The notes: a model not told the origin generated them from the letters alone. 64,000 bases of DNA from Variovorax sp. S12S4 (GCF_023195515.1 NZ_JALPKR020000002.1:3511001-3575000), one strand, 5' to 3'; positions 38,440-49,263 are shown, counted from the stretch's first letter. Translations and numbers: made by a program.

Positions 38440-39231
38440 ATGTACGCCTTCACACTCGAACGGCCCTCTACCGTGGCCGATGCGGCCAAGCTGGTGACCG
38501 CCGGCGCCAAGCCGCTGGCCGGCGGGCAAACGTTGCTTGCTTCCATGAAGCTCAGGCTTTCCGCGCCCGAGCGGCTGGTGGACCTTGGCGGCGTCAAGGA
38601 ACTCACCGGCATCAAGAAAGACGGCAGCGCAATCACCATCGGTGCCATGTCGCGCCACCTCGACGTGGCCAACAACCCCGACGTGAAAGCCGCCTTCCCG
38701 GCGCTGGCGGACCTGGCCTCGCGCATCGGCGACCGGCAGGTGCGCGCGATGGGGACCATCGGCGGCTCGGTCGCCAACAACGATCCGGCTGCGTGCTATC
38801 CCAGCGCGGTGCTCGGCTCGGGCGCCACGGTCGTCACCACGAAGCGCGAGATCGCGGCGGACGATTTCTTCCTGGGCCTGTTCACCACGGCACTCGAAGA
38901 AGACGAGCTGATCACCGCGATCCGTTTCCCCGTTCCCAAGCGCGCCGTGTACGAAAAGCTGCGCCAGAAGGCGTCGAACTTTCCGTTGGTCGGCGTGTTC
39001 CTCGCGCAGTACGACAGCGGGGTGCGGGTTGCCATTACCGGCGCGGGCAACGGCGTGTTCCGGCATGCGGGGCTCGAAGATGCGCTCAACAAGAGCTTCA
39101 CGGCGGCGGCCGCCGCAGCCGTGAAGATCGATGCGAGCGAGCTCAACGGCGACCTGCATGCTTCTGCGGCCTACCGCGCCAACCTGATCAGCGTGCTCAC
39201 GCAGCGCGCGGTGACCAAGGCGCTGGGCTGA
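38440..39231 (+). CDS. coxM: Molybdenum hydroxylase medium subunit, FAD-binding (CoxM-like)
   Basis: 263 residues. The FAD-binding domain has [13 protein letters not shown] (about 27-39) and [22 protein letters not shown] (about 103-124), which contact the cofactor. The C-terminal CO-dehydrogenase flavoprotein domain covers about 165-260. It takes electrons from CoxS and passes them on. It begins 22 bases after coxL with AAGGA as ribosome-binding site, and is about 60 bases before the AAA ATPase gene. Confidence 0.92.
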   Translation: MYAFTLERPSTVADAAKLVTAGAKPLAGGQTLLASMKLRLSAPERLVDLGGVKELTGIKKDGSAITIGAMSRHLDVANNPDVKAAFPALADLASRIGDRQVRAMGTIGGSVANNDPAACYPSAVLGSGATVVTTKREIAADDFFLGLFTTALEEDELITAIRFPVPKRAVYEKLRQKASNFPLVGVFLAQYDSGVRVAITGAGNGVFRHAGLEDALNKSFTAAAAAAVKIDASELNGDLHASAAYRANLISVLTQRAVTKALG

Positions 39232-39291
39232 AGCAGCCAGGCGAGAAACGGAAGGCGCGACGACATCTCGCGTCTTCCGCTACGCTTTGCC

Positions 39292-40194
<903 letters not shown>

Positions 40195-40218
40195 GCGTGG
40201 CTTGCCAAGGCGGCCCGC

Positions 40219-41433
40219 ATGACCGGTATCCAGCAACTCGGCGATGTACGCAGCGGCAAGCTGGCCGGCAACATCACCGCCTTTGGCCGCGCGCTACGCC
40301 GCGCCGGTGTGCGTACCGATGCCATGCGAATCTCCCTCGCCGCCGAAGCGGCCACGCTGGTCGGCGTGGAAAGCCGGCTCGACCTGAGCGCGGCCATGGA
40401 AGCCGTGATGGTGAGCCGCGAACAAGACCGCATGGTGTTCCGCGAACTGTTCGATGCGTGGTTTCGCGATCCCGAACTCGCCAACAAGCTGCTCGCGCAG
40501 ATGCTGCCGAGCGCCGAGGGCAAGGCCGAACCTTCCAAGCGCCGACCGCGCGTGCGCGAGGCACTCACCGCGCCGCGTGACCCGGCCAAGCCTGCCGTAG
40601 CCGCCAAGCCCGACAAGGAGGTCGAGTTCGATGCCGCCATGACGTCGAGCGACCGCCAGCGTTTGCAGCATGCAGACTTCAATGCGCTCGGTGCTTCGGA
40701 ATACCGGCTGGTCGAACGCCTGGCGCGCGATATCTCCTTGCCCATTCCTTCGCTGCCGTCGCGCCGGCTGCGCCCGGCCAACGATGCGGGCTCGCAGCAT
40801 GCGCGCATGCACTGGCCCGGCGTGCTGCACGAGGCGGCGCGCACGGGCGGCGAAATACTTCGCCTGCCGAAGCTGAGCCGCCGCGAACAGCCGTTGCCGC
40901 TCCTGGTGCTGGTCGATGTGTCCGGCTCGATGGAACGCTATGCGCGGCTGCTGCTCGCGTTTCTGCATGCAGCCACCCGCCGCGCCGGGCGCCGCGATGT
41001 GTTCGCCTTCGGCACGCGCCTGACCGACCTGACGCCTGCTTTCCGGCTGGCCGATACCGACGCCATGCTGGGCGCGGCCAGCCTTGCCATTGATGATTTC
41101 GCGGGCGGCACGCGGCTGGGCAGTTCGCTGGCCGAGCTTCGCCGCGCGCATGCGCGCCGGCTCACGGGCCGCCGCACGCTGGTGCTGGTGATCAGCGACG
41201 GGCTCGACACCGGAGAGCCCGCGCTGCTGGAAAGTGAGCTGCTCTGGCTCAAGCGCCATTCGCGCCGGCTGCTGTGGCTCAATCCGCTGCTGCGCTTCGA
41301 GGGCTACGCCCCTTTGGCGCGTGGGGCCGGCGTGCTGCACCGGCATGCAGATGCGATGCTGGCAGTCCACAATCTCGGTGCCCTCGAACAGTTGGCCGCC
41401 AGCATCGCCGCACTGATGCGATCCGGCCGCTAG
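40219..41433 (+). CDS. coxE: VWA domain protein (CoxE-like)
   Basis: 404 residues. The N-terminal 200 residues are a CoxE-specific helical part. A von Willebrand A domain follows, with the MIDAS motif LVDVSGSM (DxSxS) near residue 234 and the later Thr and Asp of GGTRLGSSLAEL and VISDGLDTGE. CoxE works with the MoxR ATPase upstream in assembling the molybdenum enzyme's active site. A 24-base gap and the same strand point to a single operon with coxSLMD. Confidence 0.9.
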   Translation: MTGIQQLGDVRSGKLAGNITAFGRALRRAGVRTDAMRISLAAEAATLVGVESRLDLSAAMEAVMVSREQDRMVFRELFDAWFRDPELANKLLAQMLPSAEGKAEPSKRRPRVREALTAPRDPAKPAVAAKPDKEVEFDAAMTSSDRQRLQHADFNALGASEYRLVERLARDISLPIPSLPSRRLRPANDAGSQHARMHWPGVLHEAARTGGEILRLPKLSRREQPLPLLVLVDVSGSMERYARLLLAFLHAATRRAGRRDVFAFGTRLTDLTPAFRLADTDAMLGAASLAIDDFAGGTRLGSSLAELRRAHARRLTGRRTLVLVISDGLDTGEPALLESELLWLKRHSRRLLWLNPLLRFEGYAPLARGAGVLHRHADAMLAVHNLGALEQLAASIAALMRSGR

Positions 41434-41463
41434 GCCTTACAGGAAACAAGAAGGAAACCCACC

Positions 41464-42006
41464 ATGGAAATGCTCGGCAACCGCCGCCTCGGCATCACGC
41501 AACAGCAGGCGTGGGAAGCGCTGAACGATCCCGAGACGCTCAAGAAGTGCATTCCGGGCTGCGACAAGTTCGAGCTCACGGGCGACAACCAGTACAGCGT
41601 GGCGCTGGCCGTCAAGATCGGCCCGGTGTCGGCCAAGTTCAACGGCAAGGTGATGCTGTCGGACATCGTCGCGCCTGACGGCTACAAGCTCACCTTCGAA
41701 GGGCAGGGCGGTGTTGCGGGCTTTGCCAAGGGATCGTCCAGCGTAACGCTCAGGCCGCTGGACGGCGCCGCAGCCGAGCCGGCGCCGGCCGGCTGCGAAC
41801 TCGACTACACCGTGCAGGCGCAGGTCGGCGGCAAGATCGCCCAGCTCGGGCAGCGCCTGATCGACGGCGCGGCCAAGTCGACCGCTGACGACTTTTTCAA
41901 GCGCTTCGAGGCCGAGATGCAGAGCCGTTACGGACCGCCCCCGCGGCCGCCGAAGAAACGACGGAGGCACCCGCGGAGAAGGCAGGCGTCATGTCCGGTC
42001 TCATGA
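41464..42006 (+). CDS. coxG: CoxG-like SRPBCC protein, apparent C-terminal frameshift
   Basis: 180 codons as read. Residues 1-150 are a CoxG/SRPBCC fold (ALNDPETLKKCIPGC, KIGPVSAKFNGKV, GQRLIDGAAKSTADDFFKRFEAEM). CoxG is thought to anchor the enzyme to the membrane. After RYGPPP the frame becomes very basic (KKRRRHPRRRQ) and stops at 42006. One added base in the CCCCC run at 41938-41942 gives instead AAAEETTEAPAEKAGV, then SGLMKKMGLGKKDD and a stop at 42071, a far more natural CoxG tail. The fold itself is intact. Confidence 0.85.
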   Translation: MEMLGNRRLGITQQQAWEALNDPETLKKCIPGCDKFELTGDNQYSVALAVKIGPVSAKFNGKVMLSDIVAPDGYKLTFEGQGGVAGFAKGSSSVTLRPLDGAAAEPAPAGCELDYTVQAQVGGKIAQLGQRLIDGAAKSTADDFFKRFEAEMQSRYGPPPRPPKKRRRHPRRRQASCPVS

Positions 42007-42085
42007 AGAAAATGGGCCTCGGCAAGAAGGACGACAAGGACGCGTCCGCCGCGCCGGGGAACGAAAGCTGAGGGCTGGCGACGCC

Positions 42086-43117
42086 ATGGAAAATCTCGAT
42101 GTGATGGTGCTGCGCACGCTGCGCGACTGGCGTCAGGCCGGCAAGCGTGCGCTGCTGACCACGGTGGTGCGCACCTGGGGCTCGTCGCCGCGGCCGGTCG
42201 GCTCGATCATGGCGCTGGCGGACGACGGCGCGGTGGTCGGCTCGGTTTCGGGCGGCTGTATCGAGGACGACCTGATCGCCCGCTACAGCCACGCCCACGC
42301 GAACAACGGTCAGGGCGAAGAGGTGCCGCCGGGTGCGCCGCCCAAGCTCGTGAAGTACGGCATCACGGCCGACGAGGCGCATCGCTTTGGCCTGCCCTGC
42401 GGTGGCACGCTGGAGCTTCTGCTCGAATACGACCCCGACGCCGACTTGCTCGCCGACCTTGTAGCCGAACTCGAGCAGGGCAAGCTCATGCAGCGCACGG
42501 TCACGCTCGCCAACGGTGCCGTGCGGCTGAACGAAGCCGAGGCGCCGGACGAGCTCAAGGTAAACGACGCGGAGCTCACCAACACCTTCGGGCCCGAATA
42601 CCGCATGTTGCTCATCGGCGCGGGGCAGCTGGCCGAATACTTGGCCACGATGGCCAAGTTCAGCGGCTTTGCCGTGACGCTGTGCGACCCGCGCGCGGAG
42701 TACCGCACCGCATGGTCGCTGCCCGGCGTGGAAATCACCACCGAGATGCCCGACGATGCGGTGCTGGCCTTCAGGCCCGACCGGCGCAGCTGCGTGGTCG
42801 CGCTCACGCATGACCCCAAGCTCGACGACCTGGCGCTGCTTGAAGCCCTGCAGAGCGAGGCTTTCTACGTAGGTGCGATCGGCTCGCGCCGCAATGCCGA
42901 TGCGCGGCGCGACCGCATGATCGAGCACTTCGACCAGACGGCCGAATCGCTCGCGCGGCTGCGCGGTCCCATCGGCATCTACATCGGCAGCAAGACGCCG
43001 CCGGAAATCGCCGTGAGCGTGATGGCGGAGATTCTCGCGGTGAAGAACGGCGTGACGCTGCCGCGCGAAATGGAAGTGGCGCGCGCCAAGGGCCTGCAGC
43101 AGCTCGCGATGAGCTGA
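42086..43117 (+). CDS. XdhC/CoxI family protein
   Basis: 343 residues. The N-terminal XdhC_CoxI domain contains TWGSSPRPVGSIM and SVSGGCIEDDL. The C-terminal XdhC Rossmann domain has LLIGAGQLAEYLATMA near 175 and VGAIGSRRN near 268. Such proteins bind molybdenum cofactor, protect it, and help insert the terminal sulfido ligand into the hydroxylase. It closes the cox-type cluster and converges on the Mrp operon with a 31-base gap. Confidence 0.9.
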   Translation: MENLDVMVLRTLRDWRQAGKRALLTTVVRTWGSSPRPVGSIMALADDGAVVGSVSGGCIEDDLIARYSHAHANNGQGEEVPPGAPPKLVKYGITADEAHRFGLPCGGTLELLLEYDPDADLLADLVAELEQGKLMQRTVTLANGAVRLNEAEAPDELKVNDAELTNTFGPEYRMLLIGAGQLAEYLATMAKFSGFAVTLCDPRAEYRTAWSLPGVEITTEMPDDAVLAFRPDRRSCVVALTHDPKLDDLALLEALQSEAFYVGAIGSRRNADARRDRMIEHFDQTAESLARLRGPIGIYIGSKTPPEIAVSVMAEILAVKNGVTLPREMEVARAKGLQQLAMS

Positions 43118-43148
43118 GGACCCGGCCGGCTTTTCTGCTCAGTTCAAT

Positions 43149-43508
43149 TCAGCGGGCCCGACTTTGCCGCGGGTGGCACGTCGCCGCCTTTTGCCGCTCG
43201 CGAAAGAGTGCCGCGCGCATCAGGAAGATGGTGGTGATGGGAGCCGTGAGCGCAATGAAGAGAACGATCAGCACGGCGTGCAGGAACAGGCTGTAGCCCT
43301 GCACCGAGAAATAGACGATGGTGGCAATCGTCATGCACCATACGCCCACCGTGGCGCCGAGCGTGGGCGCATGAATGCGGCGGAAAAAAGTGGGCAGGCG
43401 CACGAGGCCGAAGGAGCCGATGGCGGCGAAGGCTGCGCCGAGCACCGCGAACACGGCGGTGACGATTTCGGCCCACAGCGGCAAAGGCCCAATGATGAAA
43501 TCGTTCAT
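43149..43508 (-). CDS. mrpG: Monovalent cation/H+ antiporter subunit G
   Basis: 119 residues with three helices (about 10-30, 45-65 and 70-95), of the PhaG_MnhG family; FFRRIHAPTLGATVGVW is the diagnostic phrase between the first two. The ATG at 43508 overlaps the subunit F stop (ATGA). It is the last gene of the antiporter operon. The C-terminus is short and basic. Confidence 0.88.
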   Translation of the reverse strand: MNDFIIGPLPLWAEIVTAVFAVLGAAFAAIGSFGLVRLPTFFRRIHAPTLGATVGVWCMTIATIVYFSVQGYSLFLHAVLIVLFIALTAPITTIFLMRAALFRERQKAATCHPRQSRAR

Positions 43509-43783
43509 TCGATGACCTCCCCGCGCAAGAGGAACTTGGCCATCGCCGTTGACCCGACAAAGCCGAACAGCGCCGTCAGCATGGCCGCTTCGAAGTACAC
43601 ATTGCTCGCATAAACGATGCCGAGCACCAGCATCATCAGCATGCCGTTGATGTAGAGGCAGTCCAGCGCCATCACGCGGTCTTGCGCGGTTGGCCCGGCC
43701 AGGAGGCGGGTAAGCGCGCAGAGCATGGCCACGGCCAACAACAGGAGCGCCAGCTTCAGGGCCCAGAAGAGTACAGGCGTCAT
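43505..43783 (-). CDS. mrpF: Monovalent cation/H+ antiporter subunit F
   Basis: 92 residues, three helices. The MrpF_PhaF signature RLLAGPTAQDRVMALDCLYI lies between helix 1 and helix 2. Starts at ATG 43783, overlapping the subunit E stop, and ends overlapping the subunit G start. All six Mrp subunits form one membrane complex that exchanges Na+ or K+ for protons. Confidence 0.9.
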   Translation of the reverse strand: MTPVLFWALKLALLLLAVAMLCALTRLLAGPTAQDRVMALDCLYINGMLMMLVLGIVYASNVYFEAAMLTALFGFVGSTAMAKFLLRGEVIE

Positions 43784-44271
43784 GATTCGAAGATCTCCAT
43801 CAGGGGGTGTTCGTAGCGCTGCTTGATCATGGCGACGAAGGCGGCTTCGTCGTCGACGTCGAACACGTGGATCAGCAGCACGCTGCTGTCGAACGAGATT
43901 TCGCCCCAGGCGGTGCCGGGCGTGAGGCACATGATCATGGCCAGCACTGCAAGCCCGTTCGGGTCGCGCAGATCGAGCGGCACATTCACGAACTTCGATT
44001 CGATGCGCGATGTGCGGCGCGTGAGCAGCCGGCGTGCCACGAAGAGAGCCGATTGCAGCATGTCGGCCACCGCCCGGCCCGTGAGCCGCAACGCGACCCA
44101 GGGTTTGCGCATGCGCACGGCGGCCGGCCGGAGGCCCTTGGTCAGCAGCGGCACTGCAATGGCCAGCACCACGGCCGATGCCAGCGTGGCAGCTTCCAGC
44201 GACTGGTTGAGCAGCAGCCATACGACAAACAGCGCGATCGAGAGTGGCGGCGAAGGAATCCAGCGCTTCAT
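43780..44271 (-). CDS. mrpE: Monovalent cation/H+ antiporter subunit E
   Basis: 163 residues, MNHE family: two N-terminal helices (about 10-50), then a soluble part with NVPLDLRDPNGLAVLAMIMCLTPGT and the closing LIHVFDVDDEAAF. It starts at ATG 44271, overlapping the subunit D stop. The C-terminal domain is cytoplasmic in known Mrp structures. Confidence 0.9.
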   Translation of the reverse strand: MKRWIPSPPLSIALFVVWLLLNQSLEAATLASAVVLAIAVPLLTKGLRPAAVRMRKPWVALRLTGRAVADMLQSALFVARRLLTRRTSRIESKFVNVPLDLRDPNGLAVLAMIMCLTPGTAWGEISFDSSVLLIHVFDVDDEAAFVAMIKQRYEHPLMEIFES

Positions 44272-45968
44272 GGTGCCGTGCCCTTCTGCGCAGGCACGGG
44301 GTTGAGCACCTGCCGTGCATTGAGCACGGCATCGCGATACGCAGTGGGCGTGCGCAGTCCTTCGGCGGTGATGAGTGCGTGGCGCATGACAGGGCCGGCC
44401 CATATCGTCAACGCCACGCAGGCCGCAAGCAGGCCGGCCACCGGCAGCACCTCGAGGGCGGGCAGCGCGGGCATGGTGGGATGCGGCTGGGTCCAGAAAT
44501 GGCGGATGCCGGTGCGGCTCAGAGCAATCAGCGCCAGGAAGCCCGATGCGATCAGCAGCGCCAGAAAAATCCACGCCGGCGTGGAGGTGCCGCTGGTCAC
44601 GAAGGCGCCGGAGAGCATGGCGAACTTGCCCACGAAGCCCGAGAGCGGCGGCAGGCCCGCGAGCAGCAAGGTGCAGCCGATGAAGCTCAGGCCGAGAAAT
44701 GCCACGCCGGCCGGAATGGCGCGGCCATAGAGCGCCTGCGCCTCATCGTCGAGGTTCACGTCGTCGAGCACGCGCAGGTCTTCGGCCAGGAAAGGCGCAT
44801 TGCCCGCCGCTTCGTGTGGCGCAACGCTCATGCCGGCGTTGCGCCAGCGCTCGATCATGTCGATCAGCAGGAAGAAGGCACTGACCGCGAGCGTGGAGCT
44901 CAGCAGGTAATAAAGGGCGCCGGCCCATACGGCGGGCTCGCCGAGTCCCATGGCAGCCAGCAGCGTGCCCGCCGACACCAGCACGCTGAAGCCCGCGAGG
45001 TTGGAGAGCCGCTGTGTGCCGACGATGCCCATGGCGCCCGCGAACAGCGTGGCAAGCCCGATGGCGATGAGTGCGGACTGGCCGAACGCGGCCGAGGCGC
45101 CGGCATCCGGCGCAAAGAGCAGCGTCCACAGCCGCAGCAGCGTGTAGATGCCGAGCTTGGTCAACAGCGCAAAGACCGCGCCCACCGGCGACACCGCCGC
45201 GCTGTAGGCCGGCACCAGCCAGAAGTTGAGCGGCCATGCGCCGGCCTTGGCGAAGAACGCGGTCGCGAGGATGGCGGCCGCCGCATGCACCAGGCCGCGA
45301 TCGGCCGGCGCGAGCTCGGCGATGCGCACGCTCAGGTCCGCCATGTTGAGCGTGCCCGTCACGCCGTAGAGCAGCGCCGCGCCGATGAGGAAGAGAGACG
45401 ACGCGGCCAGGTTGATGGCGATGTAGTGCAGCCCCGCCTGCACGCGCAATCGGCCCGAACCATGCAGCAGCAGGCCGTAGGAGGCCGCGAGCATCACCTC
45501 GAAGAACACGAACAGGTTGAACAGGTCGCCGGTGAGAAAGGCGCCGTTCAGGCCCATGAGCTGCAGCTGCAGCAGCGGATGGAAATGCACGCCCGCCCGG
45601 TCCCAGCGCGAGGTGGAATAGATCGAGGCCGCGAAGGCGACCACGCCCGTGAGCGCCACCATCATGGTCGACAGGCGGTCCGCCACCAGCACGATGCCGA
45701 AAGGGGCTTGCCAGTTGCCGGGCAGGTAGACGCCGATGGAGCCCGGGCCGTCGCCGGTATCGGGCGCATTCACCCAGCGCAGCAGCGCCAGCGCCGCCAG
45801 CAGGCCCACCAGCCCCGAGACCACGCTCAGGGCCGACTTGGCGCGGCGCCGGTTTTCGCCGAGCAGCAGCATCAAGGCCGCGGTAAGCAGGGGCACGAGG
45901 ATCGGCACCGCCACCAGATGCGGCATGCTGAAGTCGAGCAGGCGGTCGAGCAGGTGAACCGGTTCCAT
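44268..45968 (-). CDS. mrpD: Monovalent cation/H+ antiporter subunit D
   Basis: 566 residues with about fourteen helices, a NuoM/NuoN-type proton channel (Proton_antipo_M). The key residues include the Glu in NLFVFFEVMLAASYGLLL and the Lys of FFAKAGAWPLNFWLVPAY. ATG 45968 overlaps the subunit C stop by one base (TGATG); a GTG one codon upstream is an alternative. A loop of about 50 residues near 370-425 is hydrophilic (RWRNAGMSVAPHEAAGN). Confidence 0.9.
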   Translation of the reverse strand: MEPVHLLDRLLDFSMPHLVAVPILVPLLTAALMLLLGENRRRAKSALSVVSGLVGLLAALALLRWVNAPDTGDGPGSIGVYLPGNWQAPFGIVLVADRLSTMMVALTGVVAFAASIYSTSRWDRAGVHFHPLLQLQLMGLNGAFLTGDLFNLFVFFEVMLAASYGLLLHGSGRLRVQAGLHYIAINLAASSLFLIGAALLYGVTGTLNMADLSVRIAELAPADRGLVHAAAAILATAFFAKAGAWPLNFWLVPAYSAAVSPVGAVFALLTKLGIYTLLRLWTLLFAPDAGASAAFGQSALIAIGLATLFAGAMGIVGTQRLSNLAGFSVLVSAGTLLAAMGLGEPAVWAGALYYLLSSTLAVSAFFLLIDMIERWRNAGMSVAPHEAAGNAPFLAEDLRVLDDVNLDDEAQALYGRAIPAGVAFLGLSFIGCTLLLAGLPPLSGFVGKFAMLSGAFVTSGTSTPAWIFLALLIASGFLALIALSRTGIRHFWTQPHPTMPALPALEVLPVAGLLAACVALTIWAGPVMRHALITAEGLRTPTAYRDAVLNARQVLNPVPAQKGTAP

Positions 45969-46321
45969 CACTCGGCCGCCTCCTGCCGTTCTTCACCGTC
46001 CACATGGTCGGTGCCGGCCAGGCCGCGCGAGGCCAGCAGCACCACGAGGAACAGCGCCGTCATCGCAAAGCCGATGACGATGGCCGTCAGCACCAGGGCC
46101 TGCGGCATCGGGTCCGCGGTGTTGGCCAGCGTGGAGGTGAAGCCCTTGACGAGCACCGGCTCGCTGTCGAGCTTGAGCCGCCCCATGCTGAAGATGAAGA
46201 GGTTGACCGCGTACGAGATGAGCGTGAGGCCCATGATCACCTGGAAGGTGCGGGGGCGCAGCAGCAGGTACACGCCCGAGCCGGTGAGCACGCCGATGGC
46301 GAGTGCGAGCACGATTTCCAT
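45968..46321 (-). CDS. mrpC: Monovalent cation/H+ antiporter subunit C
   Basis: 117 residues, three helices, NuoK-like. Signature LTGSGVYLLLRPRTFQVIMGL and SYAVNLFIFSMG in the first half; QALVLTAIVIGFAMTAL in the third helix. It overlaps subunit A upstream (ATGA) and D downstream. The tail HVDGEERQEAAE is acidic. Confidence 0.92.
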   Translation of the reverse strand: MEIVLALAIGVLTGSGVYLLLRPRTFQVIMGLTLISYAVNLFIFSMGRLKLDSEPVLVKGFTSTLANTADPMPQALVLTAIVIGFAMTALFLVVLLASRGLAGTDHVDGEERQEAAE

Positions 46322-49263
46322 CAGTGCACCCCCTCCACGGCTTCGGACTGGGCCTGGGCTTCCTTTTCGGCCTGCTCGTCGGCCCAGCGGTGGCTGCGTA
46401 TCGACTGGTGGGCCAGCGCGGTAAGAATGAGCATGGTGGCGCCGAGCACCAGCGCGAACACGCCGATGTCGAAGAAGAGGGCGCTCGGCACATGCAGCTC
46501 GCCCAGCACCGGAAGATGCAGGTGAGCCGTGTGCGTGGTCATGAACGGATAGCCGAAGATCACCGCGCCGCTGCCCGTAACCAGCGCCAGCAGCAGGCCG
46601 ACGGCGATCCAGCGGCGCGGATAGATGCGCAGGTGCTCTTCCACCCATTCGGTGCCCGAGACGATGAACTGCAGCAGCAGCGCCACCGACATCACCAGCC
46701 CCGCGACGAAGCCGCCGCCCGGCGAGTTGTGGCCACGCATGAAGAAGTAGACCGCGACCAGCACCGCAAGCGGCAGCAGCAGCCGCACCAGCACGGCCGG
46801 CACCATCAGGTAGCCCACGGCGGTGTCCTTGGCGAGGCGCGGATTCAGCAGGTCGCTGCTGCCGTCGTCGGCCTGCAGGCGCTGCTGCACCGGCAAGGCC
46901 ATCGATTCGCGTGCCGGACGGAAGCGGCGCAGCAGCGCATACACGGTGAGCGCCACCACGCCAAGCACCGTGATCTCTCCGAAGGTGTCGAAAGCGCGGA
47001 AGTCGACCAGCATCACGTTGACCACGTTGGTGCCGCCGCCTTCGGTGAGTGCGCGCTCCAGGAAGAAGGGCGAAATGCTCTGCGGAAATGGCCGCGTCAT
47101 CATCACCCAGGCCAGCGCCGACATGCCGCCGCCCGCGGCAGCCGCCACCAGCAGGTCGCGCCCGCGCCGGCCCCACGGGCGCAGCCTGGCGCGCGCGGGC
47201 TGGATCGCGTCCTTGCTGCGCATCGGCAGCCAGCGAAGCCCCAGCAGGATCAGCACCGTGGTGACGGCTTCGACCACGAGCTGCGTCAGCGCAAGGTCGG
47301 GCGCCGAGAACCAGATGTAGGTGACCGAGCACACCAGGCCCGCGCCCGAGGCGAGCATCAGCGCGGCGAGCCTGTGGAACTTGGCCTGCCATGCCGCGGC
47401 CAGCGCGCAGGTGCCGCCGATGAGCCAGGTCATTGCGAACATGGTCGAGAAGGGCAGCAGCTCGCGGGTGCCGCGCGCCACGGGCGCGGTCCAGAGCGAA
47501 ACGGCGGCGCCCGCAGCGGCTACTGCAATCAGCAGCAGCAATTGCGTTTGCAGGCGCCGGGTGCCCAGCACGCGCCGGCTGCGACGGCCGGCTTCGCTGA
47601 GTTGCGCGAGCAGATGTTCGAAGATGACCTGTCCGTCGAAGCGGTGCAGCAGCGGCGTGTGCGCGAGGTCGCCTTTCGCACGGCGTCGGCGCTGCGAGAG
47701 GTAGAGCGCCATGCCGCCGGCCAACGCCACGAAGCTCATCGCCAGCGGCAGGTTGAAACCGTGCCACACGGCCAGGCTGTATTCAGGCAGCACGCCGCCG
47801 ACCACCGGCGTGGCGGCAGCGGCCAGCAGCGGGCCGATGGACCACGCCGGCGCCACGCCGACCACCAGGCACACGAGCACCAGCAGCTCGACCGGCACGC
47901 GCATCCAGTGCGGGGGCTCGTGCGGCTGCCGCGGCACGTCGGGCCCGCAGGGTGGCCCGAAGAACACGTCGAACACGAAGCGCGCCGAATAGGCCACGCT
48001 GAAGACGCCCGCAACGGTCGCGATGATCGGCAGGCTCACGTTGATCCACGGCGTTGCCTGGATGAACACCGTCTCGGCGAAGAACATCTCCTTCGACAGA
48101 AAGCCGTTGAGCAGCGGCACGCCGGCCATCGAAGCGCTGGCAATCACCGCCAGCGTGCCCGTGATCGGCATCAGCCGCATCAGGCCGCTGAGCTTGCGGA
48201 TGTCTCGCGTGCCGCTCTCGTGATCGATGATGCCGGCCGCCATGAAAAGCGAGGCCTTGAAGGTCGCATGGTTCATGACGTGGAACACCGCCGCCACCGC
48301 CGCGAGCGGGCTGTTGAGCCCGAGCAGCAGCGTGATGAGCCCCAGGTGCGAGATGGTCGAGTAGGCAAGCAGCGCCTTCAGGTCGCGCTGGAACATGGCA
48401 ACAAAGCCGCCGAGCAGCAGCGTGATGGCGCCCGCGCCGCCCACCAGCCAGAACCACATCTCGGTGCCAGACAGCACCGGCCACAGCCGCGCCATCAGGA
48501 ACACACCCAGCTTCACCATGGTGGCCGAATGCAGGTAGGCCGAAACGGGCGTGGGCGCCGCCATGGCGCGCGGCAGCCAGAAGTGGAACGGGAACTGCGC
48601 GCTCTTGGTAAAGGCGCCCAGCAGTATCAGCACCAGCGCGGCAGGGTAGAGCGCGTGCGCGCGAATCTCGTTGCCTGAAGCAAGCACCACGTCGAGCTCG
48701 TAGCTGCCCGCAATGCGGCCCAGCACCAGCACGCCGGCCAACAGGCAGAGTCCGCCGGCACCGGTAACGGTGAGCGCCATGCGCGCGCCGCGCCGCGCAT
48801 CGCGCCGGTGATGCCAATAGCCGATCAGCAGGAACGAGAAAAGGCTGGTGAGCTCCCAGAACAGCACCATCTGAATGAGGTTGCCCGAAAGCACCACGCC
48901 CACCATCGCGCCCATGAACGCGAGAAAGAACGAGAAGAAGCGCGGCACCGGATCGGAGGCCGACATGTAGTAGCGCGCATAGAGCACCACCAGCGCGCCG
49001 ATGCCGAGCACCAGCATGCAGAACAGCCACGCAAAGCCGTCCATGCGAAACACGAGGTTGAGGCCGAGCTCCGGCAGCCACGCGATTTCCTGCCGCAGCA
49101 CATTGCCGTGCGCGATCTGTGGAAAGAGCCATGCGGCCTGCACCGCGCAGCCTAGCGCGACGAGCCCCGCCAGCGTCGACTCCCGGTTGCGCGCGTTCGA
49201 CGGCATCAACGCGGCCAGCACGCTGGCGATGAAGGGGAGTGCGACGAGAAAGACCAGGGGCAT
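46321..49263 (-). CDS. mrpA: Monovalent cation/H+ antiporter subunit A, fused with the B domain
   Basis: 980 residues. The N-terminal half is a NuoL-like channel (about 1-500; ELTSLFSFLLIGYWHHRRDARRGAR, KSAQFPFHFWLPRAMAAPTPVSAYLHSA in parts). It is followed by MrpA-specific helices and an MnhB domain at about 790-960 with FMRGHNSPGGGFVAGL. The fused A-B form, known as PhaAB, is usual in proteobacterial group 2 operons, so no separate mrpB is expected. This operon (A, C, D, E, F, G with overlaps throughout) gives alkali and salt tolerance. Confidence 0.92.
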   Translation of the reverse strand: MPLVFLVALPFIASVLAALMPSNARNRESTLAGLVALGCAVQAAWLFPQIAHGNVLRQEIAWLPELGLNLVFRMDGFAWLFCMLVLGIGALVVLYARYYMSASDPVPRFFSFFLAFMGAMVGVVLSGNLIQMVLFWELTSLFSFLLIGYWHHRRDARRGARMALTVTGAGGLCLLAGVLVLGRIAGSYELDVVLASGNEIRAHALYPAALVLILLGAFTKSAQFPFHFWLPRAMAAPTPVSAYLHSATMVKLGVFLMARLWPVLSGTEMWFWLVGGAGAITLLLGGFVAMFQRDLKALLAYSTISHLGLITLLLGLNSPLAAVAAVFHVMNHATFKASLFMAAGIIDHESGTRDIRKLSGLMRLMPITGTLAVIASASMAGVPLLNGFLSKEMFFAETVFIQATPWINVSLPIIATVAGVFSVAYSARFVFDVFFGPPCGPDVPRQPHEPPHWMRVPVELLVLVCLVVGVAPAWSIGPLLAAAATPVVGGVLPEYSLAVWHGFNLPLAMSFVALAGGMALYLSQRRRRAKGDLAHTPLLHRFDGQVIFEHLLAQLSEAGRRSRRVLGTRRLQTQLLLLIAVAAAGAAVSLWTAPVARGTRELLPFSTMFAMTWLIGGTCALAAAWQAKFHRLAALMLASGAGLVCSVTYIWFSAPDLALTQLVVEAVTTVLILLGLRWLPMRSKDAIQPARARLRPWGRRGRDLLVAAAAGGGMSALAWVMMTRPFPQSISPFFLERALTEGGGTNVVNVMLVDFRAFDTFGEITVLGVVALTVYALLRRFRPARESMALPVQQRLQADDGSSDLLNPRLAKDTAVGYLMVPAVLVRLLLPLAVLVAVYFFMRGHNSPGGGFVAGLVMSVALLLQFIVSGTEWVEEHLRIYPRRWIAVGLLLALVTGSGAVIFGYPFMTTHTAHLHLPVLGELHVPSALFFDIGVFALVLGATMLILTALAHQSIRSHRWADEQAEKEAQAQSEAVEGVH

